DNA of 6,172 nucleotides from JBFGFG01 sp041627475 (GCA_041627475.1 JBFKQZ010000191.1:1-6172); one strand, 5' to 3'. Numbered from the stretch's first letter, positions 1-5,170 are shown. Notes: generated by a model not told the origin, from the letters alone. Numbers and translations: made by a program.

Positions 1-242
1 GCCGCGTCGAGGGCTACGGCGCCCGGGCCCGAGAGGTGACGGTGGCGGACTCGTGGGGTGGCCCTGGTCACCCGTCGTGGGGGGGTATGGATCGTCTCGT
101 TCCGAGTGGTACGCGCGTCGTTGGGCGCAGGACGCGCAGGGCAATTGCGGCGACAAGACGGCGTCAAGCTGCAGTGAGGTCGCTGATGGCAGCACGACCG
201 CGGCCCGCCTCGCGACGTGGCCGCGGTCACGTGATCAGGTCA
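1..242. other. left flank with no supported gene
   Basis: I see no gene here that I can defend. Plus frame 1 is open only to a TGA at 37-39, so the first 39 bases could be the tail of a gene entering from the left. Plus frame 3 stays open across the region, but it runs far into the antisense of the next gene and becomes an Arg/Ala-rich string typical of shadow frames. Other contents are a G7 run at 79-85, a hairpin at 196-228 (listed separately), and a 7-bp direct repeat ATCAGGT at 234-240 and 242-248 that overlaps the stop codon of the FIMAH gene. Confidence 0.5.
196..228 (-). terminator. hairpin just downstream of the FIMAH gene
   Basis: A perfect inverted repeat with 10-bp arms (GACCGCGGCC / GGCCGCGGTC) and a 13-nt loop. 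It begins 14 bp past the stop codon of the minus-strand gene ending at 243. There is no T tract after it, which is common for terminators in very GC-rich genomes. Its position suggests transcription termination of that gene; a chance GC-rich dyad is the alternative. Confidence 0.4.
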
Positions 243-1433
243 TCAGGTGCAACCGATGTCGCCGAACAGGTCCTCGGCGCGGGCGGTGAGCGCCGCTGCC
301 GCGTCGTCACGCAGGGCACCGTCGAGCCGCTTCTGCTCCACCTCGTCGATGAAGTCGGACAGCTGGCTGCAGGCTGGGCGGAGGCGCCCGGCCTCGTAGC
401 TCGCCATGGCCTTGTCGAGCGGCCGTAGCAGCCCCTTGGCCTGACCGCTCTTCAACTCCCCGTCGGCGACGAGGTCATCGATCGTCGTTCCCAGCAGTTC
501 GAAGTGCTGCTCGGGCGACGCCTCGACGGTGATCATCTGAGCGACCGAACTGGCGTTGTCCCGCGCGTCAGCGAAGGTCCATGTCCTGGAGAGCACGAAC
601 TCGTACTCGCTGACGACGTTGAGCTGTTCCTCGGTCAGCGTGCCGTCGACCGGCCCGTCGCAGTTGTCGATCGCCGTGAGCGGCGGCGCCGACGGGATGT
701 TCTCGACACCAACCACCACCGTGTTCGCGGGTGCCGGAGGCGGCACGGGGGCCAGGGTGTCCAGGGCCAGGAGTGTCTGTGAGACGGCACTGGAGTTGCC
801 GGAACTGTCGGCGAAGGTCCAGGTCCTGACGATCTCGACGTCGTTGGGGAGCGGGCCCGCGGAGACGACGATGGTCGGTGCCACGGTGATCGGGCCGTCG
901 TAGTCGTCGACCGCAGTCAGCTCGAGCGACCACAGCTCCGCTTCCGAAGGCAGGTCCGCCGCACACTGCAGGTTCACGTCCTCGGGGGGCGACGGCGGAA
1001 CCGGCGGCGTCGTATCGGGGATGAGTTCGAGGAGGAAGTCGCGGTCCGTGGCGGTCTCTCCCGGTGCAAGGGTGAGTTGGTGGGCGCCGCCGGGCGGTTG
1101 TGTGACGGCGACGACGCTCGGGTCGGGGTTGACGATCCGGATGGTGACGTCGCCGGCTGGGATGCCCTCGATGAGGTAGGTCGCTGTCGGGAGGAATGTT
1201 GCGTCGACGGAGACATCGAAGGGTTCGCCGTCGTCCAGGGTTTCGTTGTTGTTGAGGTCGGCGTAGACCGTGATGTCTGCGAGCCCGGTCGGGGTGGTTG
1301 CGCCGGGTGGGATCCAGCGGACCTGCCCGCCGACGGATGCTGTCTCCACCTCGACGGCTGATGCCGCCCCCGGGGCCACCAGCAACCCGATCATCGCCGT
1401 CGCGATGAGGCGCCCTCGTCCTGTCCGTCGCAT
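243..1433 (-). CDS. secreted protein with SdrD-B-like domain, two Ig-like repeats and C-terminal FIMAH domain
   Basis: A predicted 396-residue exported protein of unknown role. Residues 1-26 are a signal peptide: Arg-rich start, hydrophobic core and an AASA cleavage site before VEVE. Residues 32-136 resemble SdrD-B/Cna-B-like beta domains (DLNNNETLDDGEP, then an EGIPAGDVTIRI strand). Residues 146-226 and 236-303 are two related HYR/Ig-like modules, each with a D-x-x-DGP turn and the shared signature RTWTFAD (203-209 and 283-289). Residues 310-396 match the FIMAH pattern: a helix with an LVADGELKSGQAKGLL core, then ACSQLSDFIDEVE. C355 and C395 could form a disulfide there. Proline-rich linkers (142-150, 229-236) separate the modules. 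No sortase motif or C-terminal membrane anchor is seen, so it is probably released or held non-covalently. The ATG at 1433 is preferred over upstream in-frame codons because AAAGGA lies 7 nt before it and the signal peptide starts there. Confidence 0.85.
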   Translation of the reverse strand: MRRTGRGRLIATAMIGLLVAPGAASAVEVETASVGGQVRWIPPGATTPTGLADITVYADLNNNETLDDGEPFDVSVDATFLPTATYLIEGIPAGDVTIRIVNPDPSVVAVTQPPGGAHQLTLAPGETATDRDFLLELIPDTTPPVPPSPPEDVNLQCAADLPSEAELWSLELTAVDDYDGPITVAPTIVVSAGPLPNDVEIVRTWTFADSSGNSSAVSQTLLALDTLAPVPPPAPANTVVVGVENIPSAPPLTAIDNCDGPVDGTLTEEQLNVVSEYEFVLSRTWTFADARDNASSVAQMITVEASPEQHFELLGTTIDDLVADGELKSGQAKGLLRPLDKAMASYEAGRLRPACSQLSDFIDEVEQKRLDGALRDDAAAALTARAEDLFGDIGCT

Positions 1434-1440
1434 GCTCCCG

Positions 1441-1446
1441 TCCTTT
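1441..1446 (-). promoter_or_regulatory. ribosome binding site of the FIMAH gene
   Basis: AAAGGA on the minus strand, 7 nt before the ATG at 1433. It decides the start codon in favour of the methionine that opens the signal peptide; a start further upstream, near 1472, would lie upstream of the predicted promoter -10. Confidence 0.65.
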
Positions 1447-1461
1447 CTGGCCAATCGACGG

Positions 1462-1491
1462 ACTCTAAGCACACCGGCAGGCGAGCGTCAA
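1462..1491 (-). promoter_or_regulatory. sigma-70-type promoter of the FIMAH gene
   Basis: On the minus strand, TTGACG (1491-1486) and TAGAGT (1467-1462) are separated by 18 bp, close to housekeeping -35/-10 consensus. The expected transcription start near 1455 leaves a leader of about 22 nt that contains the AAAGGA ribosome binding site. It is the clearest consensus-like promoter in the window. Confidence 0.65.
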
Positions 1492-1507
1492 GCGCACGAC
1501 CACCCGC

Positions 1508-1536
1508 CCGACTCCGCGTGGGCGTCGCCGTACGGT
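1508..1536 (+). promoter_or_regulatory. probable leaderless promoter of the DUF2905 gene
   Basis: A TACGGT -10-like hexamer (1531-1536) ends 6 nt before the ATG at 1543, with a weak CCGACT at 1508-1513 in -35 position (17-bp spacer). No Shine-Dalgarno sequence is visible before the ATG. A TANNNT element at this distance is the usual arrangement for leaderless transcripts in actinobacteria. The -10 overlaps the 8-bp palindrome CCGTACGG (1528-1535). Confidence 0.45.
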
Positions 1537-1542
1537 GTGCCC

Positions 1543-1764
1543 ATGCACAGGACCCTCGGCACGATCCTCGTCGTGGGCGGTCTCGCCCTCGTCGCGCTCG
1601 GACTGCTGGTGTGGTCGGGGGCACTCAGCTGGTTCGGTCGGCTGCCGGGTGACATCCGATCGGAGTCCGAGGACATGCGTGTCTTCATCCCGATCACGTC
1701 GATGGTCATCGTCTCGGTCGTCCTGACGGTCATCGTCAACGTGATCGGCCGCTGGCGAGGCTGA
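1543..1764 (+). CDS. DUF2905 family small membrane protein
   Basis: A 73-residue protein matching the DUF2905 family in size and layout. It has a first membrane helix at about residues 7-28, the family signature GRLPGDI at 32-38, a short polar stretch (39-46), and a second membrane helix at about 48-68 ending in a basic tail. The biochemical role of the family is unknown; it sits in the cytoplasmic membrane. The first in-frame ATG near a promoter-like element was taken as start; no ribosome binding site precedes it, so translation is probably leaderless. The gene is divergent from the FIMAH gene and convergent with the response regulator (10 bp between stop codons). No functional link to either neighbour is evident. 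Confidence 0.85.
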   Translation: MHRTLGTILVVGGLALVALGLLVWSGALSWFGRLPGDIRSESEDMRVFIPITSMVIVSVVLTVIVNVIGRWRG

Positions 1765-1774
1765 CAGGCGCGGC

Positions 1775-2431
1775 TCAGGTGACGCGGACCAGGCCGGACT
1801 CGTAGGCGAAGACGACGAGCTGGGCGCGGTCGCGGGCACCGAGCTTGACCATCGAGCGGCTCACGTGTGTGCGTGCTGTGGCGGGGCTGATGACGAGGTG
1901 GTCGGCGATCTCGTCGTTGGTCAGGCCGCGTGCGACCAGGGCCATCACCTCGCGCTCGCGGTCCGTCAGCACCTCCAGACCGGGGACATCCGAGCGCGGC
2001 GCCGACCCGGCCACGAACTCGGCGATCAGTCGTCGGGTCACGCTCGGCGACAGCAGGGCGTCACCCTCGACGACCGACCGGATCGCCCGCAGCAGGTCGA
2101 CCGGCTCGGTGTCCTTGACGAGGAAGCCCGCGGCGCCGGCCCGTAGCCCCTCGACGACGTGCTCGTCGGTCTCGAACGTGGTCAGGATGACCACCCGGAC
2201 GTCGGCGCAGGCGTCGTCCGCCGCGATCGCGGCCGTCGCCGCGATGCCGTCCATGCGCGGCATCCGGATGTCCATGAGCACGACGTCCGGCGCCAGCCCC
2301 CTGGCGTGGGCGACCGCCTCGGCGCCGTCGGCTGCCTCACCGACGACCTCCATGTCGGACTCGGCGTCGATCAGGGCGCGGAACCCCGCACGCACGAGCG
2401 CCTGGTCGTCGGCGAGCAGCACGCGGATCAT
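1775..2431 (-). CDS. NarL/LuxR-family response regulator
   Basis: A 218-residue two-component regulator and likely partner of the kinase encoded just upstream. The receiver domain spans about residues 1-118, with the acidic pair D8/D9, phospho-acceptor D54 (in VVLMDIRMPRMDG), T84 and the conserved lysine K106 (FLVKD). The LuxR/GerE helix-turn-helix is at about 153-214 (LTDREREVMALVARGLTNDEIA, then ATARTHVSRSMVKLGARDRAQ). All phosphorylation residues are present, so it should be a working phospho-activated DNA-binding regulator. Its ATG overlaps the kinase stop as ATGA, with an AGGGG-type ribosome site inside the kinase end, indicating translational coupling. The reading frame stays open for more than 400 codons upstream, but that part is an out-of-frame shadow of the kinase. 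A plausible target is the inverted-repeat cluster between the kinase and the DUF1707 gene; this is inferred from position. Confidence 0.93.
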   Translation of the reverse strand: MIRVLLADDQALVRAGFRALIDAESDMEVVGEAADGAEAVAHARGLAPDVVLMDIRMPRMDGIAATAAIAADDACADVRVVILTTFETDEHVVEGLRAGAAGFLVKDTEPVDLLRAIRSVVEGDALLSPSVTRRLIAEFVAGSAPRSDVPGLEVLTDREREVMALVARGLTNDEIADHLVISPATARTHVSRSMVKLGARDRAQLVVFAYESGLVRVT

Positions 2432-3822
2432 GCGTGCCCCTCGCCGCGACGGGGCAGCGGTGCCTCGACCGGCAGCGTCGCCGTCACGCGCCACCCGCCG
2501 CCCGGCAGCGGCCCAGCAGAGGCACTTCCGCCGAGCGCGACCGCTCGCTCGCGGATGCCGCGCAGGCCGTTGCCGCCGGTGGACGGCGGCTCCGGCTCCA
2601 TCGTGGTCGTCCGCCGTCCGAGCAGCCCGCCGGCCCGCTCGGTGCCCCCGCTCGCCGGAGCTGCCGACCCACCGGTCGCCACGCCGGCAGGGGAGCGGCC
2701 GTCGTCGACGACCGTGACCTGCAGCTCGTCGTCCACCTGCGTGACGTCGATGGCGACAGCCGTCGCGCCAGCGTGGCGCAGCACGTTGCTGACCGCCTCC
2801 TGGACGATCCGGTAGGCGGCGAGGTCGACGCCGGCGGGGAGCGGGCCTCGCAGTCCTTCGGTGCGGACGTCGACGGCGAGGCCCGCAGCCTCCAGTCGCT
2901 CGGCGAGCTCGTCGAGCCGACCCAGTCCCGGCGTCGGCGTGAGCCCGTCGGGAACCTGCTCCTCGTCGACGGCGCGCAGCACCCCGAGCGTCGCACGCAG
3001 GTCGCGCAGGGCGTCGCGGCTCGCCTCCTTGATCGCGACCAGCGCGTCGCGGGCCTGCTCCGGATTCTCGTCGAGGAGGTGGGCGGCCACGCCGGCCTGC
3101 ACGTTGATCATCGCGATCGAGTGCGAGACCACGTCGTGCACCTCCCGGGCGATGCGGACACGCTCCTCGCTCTCGCGGCGGCGGTTCTCCTCCTCCCGAC
3201 CACGGCGCGCCTCGAGCGACCGTCGCCGCGCCTCGGCGAAGAAGGCGCGGCGCGCCCGCGACGCCTCGCCGGCGATCAGCGCACCTGCGACCCAGAGCGG
3301 GACGATGAGCACGACGTCCGACTGCACGGCCCCCGGCACGATCCCGAGCAGCACGAAGGAAGCGAGGTAGGTCGCCGCGGCCACCACGCCCCACGGACGG
3401 CGGTCGCGCGCCATCGCGCCGTGGAGGCCGACGATCATCGGGACGAGGAAGGCCCCGGTCGTCGGGTAGCCGAGGGCCGGGTAGGCAATGGCGACGGCGG
3501 TCGTGACGACCACCACGAGCTCGGGCGCGCGTCGTCGGAGCGCCAGCACCGCACTCGCGCCGAGCAGCAGCGCGTACGCGAGTCCGTCCGGCACCCGGTC
3601 GCCGACGAGGTCGCCGCCGTACCCGCCGGCGGTCCAGCCCACGACGACCGCCGCGACGACGACGGCCAGCAGCGCAGCCGGTGGTCGGAAGCCGCTGCCG
3701 CCGGGGCCGGGACCGCCCGACGCCGGCCACTGCGCCCACGGGGGGCCGTGCCGACGGGTTCGGTCGTCGCCGGGACCGGCCGCGGCGCGCGGCCAGTCGT
3801 CACAGCGTCCCCGTCGGTTCAT
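2428..3822 (-). CDS. membrane sensor histidine kinase (HisKA_3 / DesK-LiaS type)
   Basis: A 464-residue sensor kinase, first gene of a two-gene operon. The N-terminal 47 residues are polar and Pro/Gly/Arg-rich. Six hydrophobic segments follow (about 48-66, 78-95, 101-119, 121-137, 144-162, 168-185), with no sizeable extracellular domain, so it probably senses within or at the membrane. A charged coiled-coil-like linker (186-225) leads to the HisKA_3 dimerisation box REVHDVVSHS with phospho-accepting H229. The ATPase domain has the N box around N346 (QEAVSNVLRHA), the G1 box DDG at 373-375, and a G2-like NGLRGIRER at 418-426. About 42 residues separate the two G boxes, much more than usual, because of a Gly/Ala/Ser/Thr-rich insertion. 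The stop codon overlaps the regulator start. The ATG at 3822 has a TAGGGT promoter-like hexamer 6 nt upstream and may be leaderless. The signal sensed is unknown. Confidence 0.93.
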   Translation of the reverse strand: MNRRGRCDDWPRAAAGPGDDRTRRHGPPWAQWPASGGPGPGGSGFRPPAALLAVVVAAVVVGWTAGGYGGDLVGDRVPDGLAYALLLGASAVLALRRRAPELVVVVTTAVAIAYPALGYPTTGAFLVPMIVGLHGAMARDRRPWGVVAAATYLASFVLLGIVPGAVQSDVVLIVPLWVAGALIAGEASRARRAFFAEARRRSLEARRGREEENRRRESEERVRIAREVHDVVSHSIAMINVQAGVAAHLLDENPEQARDALVAIKEASRDALRDLRATLGVLRAVDEEQVPDGLTPTPGLGRLDELAERLEAAGLAVDVRTEGLRGPLPAGVDLAAYRIVQEAVSNVLRHAGATAVAIDVTQVDDELQVTVVDDGRSPAGVATGGSAAPASGGTERAGGLLGRRTTTMEPEPPSTGGNGLRGIRERAVALGGSASAGPLPGGGWRVTATLPVEAPLPRRGEGHA

Positions 3823-3828
3823 GCACCG

Positions 3829-3857
3829 ACCCTACGACGCCCTGCAGCGCCTGTCGC
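3829..3857 (-). promoter_or_regulatory. probable leaderless promoter of the kinase-regulator operon
   Basis: On the minus strand, GCGACA (3857-3852) and TAGGGT (3834-3829) are 17 bp apart. The -10 ends 6 nt before the ATG at 3822, the same geometry as at the DUF2905 gene. The -35 lies in the spacer of the 3841-3867 inverted repeat and just downstream of the larger operator-like repeat. The AGGG in the same place could instead serve as a weak ribosome binding site. Confidence 0.45.
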
Positions 3858-3867
3858 CCGCTGCAGG
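3841..3867. promoter_or_regulatory. operator-like inverted repeat over the kinase promoter
   Basis: A perfect dyad with 9-bp arms CCTGCAGCG / CGCTGCAGG and a 9-bp spacer (3850-3858). The spacer holds the putative -35 of the kinase operon, so a bound protein would interfere with or contact RNA polymerase. The arms do not resemble the neighbouring CGTACGTC repeats, which suggests a different binding protein or an RNA/DNA structure. Confidence 0.4.
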
Positions 3868-3868
3868 T

Positions 3869-3902
3869 CGTACGTCGGCGTACGTCGCTGGACGTACGCC
3901 GA
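3869..3902. promoter_or_regulatory. compound operator: 12-bp inverted repeat plus a phased third half-site
   Basis: A perfect inverted repeat occupies 3875-3902, with arms TCGGCGTACGTC and GACGTACGCCGA and a 4-bp spacer GCTG. A third copy of the core CGTACGTC is at 3869-3876, exactly 10 bp (one helical turn) from the copy at 3879-3886; the inverted copy GACGTACG is at 3891-3898. The site lies in the intergenic region shared by the kinase operon and the DUF1707 gene, centred about 66 bp upstream of the kinase ATG. This is typical of a binding site for a dimeric regulator, most simply the NarL-type regulator of this operon. The binder is inferred. Confidence 0.6.
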
Positions 3903-3915
3903 GTGGCGCAGACGC

Positions 3916-3937
3916 GTCCGTGGACGTGCCCACGGAC
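3916..3937. promoter_or_regulatory. third inverted repeat, on the DUF1707 side
   Basis: A perfect dyad with 8-bp arms GTCCGTGG / CCACGGAC and a 6-bp spacer, about 70-95 bp upstream of the DUF1707 start. No convincing -10/-35 pair for the DUF1707 gene was found around it, so its relation to that promoter is unknown. It may be an operator or a chance GC-rich dyad. Confidence 0.3.
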
Positions 3938-4009
3938 ACGCCCTGCGACGGACGCGGTGGTGCCCCCTGCCCGTGACAGTGGTGGCACACCACAGAGGAG
4001 GAGCCACCG

Positions 4010-4606
4010 ATGGCCACCAACGACGACCAGGCGCCGGGCGGACCGGCGCCGATCCGCATCGGCGACGCCGAGCGGCAGCGCATGACGGAGCTGTTGCAGC
4101 GCCACATGGCCGCCGGCCGGCTCGACATGCCGGAGTACGAGCGCCGCGTCGAGCACGCGACGTCCGCCGTCTACGAGCAGGACCTGGACGGTCTGCTCGA
4201 TGACCTCCCGCCGATCGACGAGGCCGGCGAGCCCGTCCGCGGTCGTGCGGGGGGCACCAGCGACTGGTCTCAGGAGCGAGGCAGCCGCGACGACACCTCG
4301 TGGTGGCCGCCGTTCCCGACGGGACGAGGCGGCAGGGGCTGGCCGGGACGCGGCTTCCCGTTCCCGGTGCTCGCCCTCGGCGTCGTCGCTCTCGTCGTCG
4401 CGACGCACGGGTGGATCCTCTTCCCGCTGCTGTTCCTCTTCTTCTTCACCCGCGGCGGCGGTTGCGGCCCACGGCACCACCGTTCGCACGGGTCCCGACA
4501 CGAGCACGGTGGCGCCCACGACGACGATGCCTGGGACCGGGCCGGGGACGGCCGCCCGCAGTGGCCGGGCCGTTTCGAGCCCTCACGCGACGACCGCCGT
4601 CTGTGA
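4010..4606 (+). CDS. DUF1707 domain membrane protein with His-rich tail
   Basis: A 198-residue protein. Residues 15-67 form a DUF1707 (SHOCT-like) domain: IRIGDAERQRMTELLQRHMAAGRLDMPEYERRV, then a DLDGLLDDLP end. A flexible Gly/Arg/Pro/Trp-rich linker follows (68-115). A strongly hydrophobic stretch at 116-147 contains THGW in the middle and the run LFLFFF; it is either one long or two short membrane helices. The C-terminus has six histidines in 15 residues (156-170), C152 and an Asp triplet (171-173), suggestive of metal binding. DUF1707 is common in actinobacteria, often at the N-terminus of membrane or LiaF-like envelope-stress proteins; no LiaF C-terminal domain is seen here. The start is set by AGAGGAGGAG at 3994-4003. 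A small dyad GTGGTG/CACCAC (3979-3993) abuts that ribosome site. The divergent kinase-regulator pair is the likely regulator. Confidence 0.88.
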   Translation: MATNDDQAPGGPAPIRIGDAERQRMTELLQRHMAAGRLDMPEYERRVEHATSAVYEQDLDGLLDDLPPIDEAGEPVRGRAGGTSDWSQERGSRDDTSWWPPFPTGRGGRGWPGRGFPFPVLALGVVALVVATHGWILFPLLFLFFFTRGGGCGPRHHRSHGSRHEHGGAHDDDAWDRAGDGRPQWPGRFEPSRDDRRL

Positions 4607-4614
4607 CGGGCGCA

Positions 4615-4645
4615 GGGGAGGTGGCCCACCATCCGCCACCTCCCC
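4615..4645 (+). terminator. hairpin terminator after the DUF1707 gene
   Basis: A perfect 11-bp stem (GGGGAGGTGGC / GCCACCTCCCC) with a 9-nt loop starts 8 bp after the DUF1707 stop. It has no U tract, as is frequent in high-GC genomes. Its right arm shares CCCC with the following hairpin at 4642-4665, so only one of the two can form fully at a time. Confidence 0.6.
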
Positions 4646-4665
4646 GGCCTCGTCCAGGGCCGGGG
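4642..4665 (+). promoter_or_regulatory. second hairpin, overlapping the terminator
   Basis: A perfect 8-bp stem CCCCGGCC / GGCCGGGG with an 8-nt loop TCGTCCAG. It overlaps the last 4 bp of the preceding stem and could act as an alternative structure or as a second termination hairpin ahead of the VOC gene. Confidence 0.35.
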
Positions 4666-4717
4666 GCCTGCAATGCTGTGCGGTCACGGGCACGCGGCGG
4701 CACGGCCCGGGGACCCA

Positions 4718-4723
4718 CGGAGG
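4718..4723 (+). promoter_or_regulatory. ribosome binding site of the VOC gene
   Basis: CGGAGG lies 6 nt before the ATG at 4730. It decides this start over the upstream in-frame ATG near 4673, which would add 19 low-complexity residues and begin just past the hairpins. Confidence 0.65.
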
Positions 4724-4729
4724 CACGGC

Positions 4730-5155
4730 ATGGCACCGGACGGCGAGCGGTTCGAGGCGTCGGCGCTGACGCACATGCTGGTGGTGGCGGACGCGCAGCG
4801 CAGCCGTGACTGGTACGTCGAGTGCCTCGACGCGTCCGTCTTCGGTGAGTACGGCGGCACGTCGGTCGTCCTGGAGCTGCTCGGCAACTGGCTGCTGCTG
4901 GTCACTGGTGGTGGACCGGACGAAGGCAAGCCCACGGTGCACCTGGACGTGCCGTCCGACCCCGATCGGGTGGCCAGCCAGATCATCTTCCGTGTCGAGG
5001 ACTGTCGGCAGACCCACGCCCTGCTGGCCTCGCGAGGTGTCGAGTTCCTCGCGCCGCCGCACGAGCGTGGCACAGAGACGCGCGCCTTCTTCCGTGACCC
5101 CGACGGCCACCTCTACGAGATCAGCTCACTCGCGGGCGGAGGCACCGCCGGCTGA
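4730..5155 (+). CDS. VOC superfamily (glyoxalase/bleomycin-resistance fold) protein
   Basis: A 141-residue protein with two paired beta-alpha-beta modules of the vicinal oxygen chelate fold. Module 1 (about 11-60) opens with LTHMLVVADAQRSRDWYVECL, where H15 is in the usual first metal-ligand position. Module 2 (about 82-133) contains IIFRVEDCRQTHALLASRGVEF and ends in the family hallmark FFRDPDGHLYEI, where E130 is in the last ligand position. The second-module histidine that usually opens the strand is replaced (SQIIF), so metal binding may be incomplete. Members range from glyoxalase I and dioxygenases to antibiotic-binding proteins, and the substrate cannot be told from sequence. The gene stands alone between a hairpin pair upstream and a convergent nuclease gene 12 bp downstream. 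Confidence 0.85.
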   Translation: MAPDGERFEASALTHMLVVADAQRSRDWYVECLDASVFGEYGGTSVVLELLGNWLLLVTGGGPDEGKPTVHLDVPSDPDRVASQIIFRVEDCRQTHALLASRGVEFLAPPHERGTETRAFFRDPDGHLYEISSLAGGGTAG

Positions 5156-5170
5156 CGCCGACGAGCGTCA
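5153..5170. terminator. small symmetric dyad joining two convergent stop codons
   Basis: TGACGC / GCGTCA with a 6-bp spacer. The first three bases are the TGA of the VOC gene and the last three are the TGA (as TCA) of the HNH gene, so one 18-bp dyad contains both stops. It could form a short bidirectional hairpin, but a 6-bp stem is weak. Confidence 0.3.

Noticed and set aside
226..235. Palindrome TCACGTGA near the FIMAH stop codon
   Set aside because: It is an 8-bp palindrome downstream of a gene with no promoter nearby, and can arise by chance.
36..428. A plus-strand frame of about 130 codons at the left edge
   Set aside because: It overlaps the 3' end of the FIMAH gene by nearly 190 bp in antisense and has no ribosome site. 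It becomes Arg-rich, and no family was recognised.
2432..3739. Upstream extension of the response regulator frame, over 400 codons
   Set aside because: The extension is an Arg-rich out-of-frame reading of the kinase. The receiver domain starts at its normal methionine at 2431, with an ATGA overlap, so this is not a fusion.
2434..4203. A 589-codon plus-strand open frame antisense to the kinase gene
   Set aside because: Its translation is Arg/Ala/Gly-rich with no recognisable domain, and it crosses the divergent promoter region. The opposite strand encodes a complete kinase with all motifs. It is a GC-rich shadow frame.
3800..4519. A minus-strand frame of about 239 codons opposite the DUF1707 gene
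   Set aside because: It has an acidic low-complexity start and no family match, and it reads through the promoter region. It is the antisense image of DUF1707 codons.
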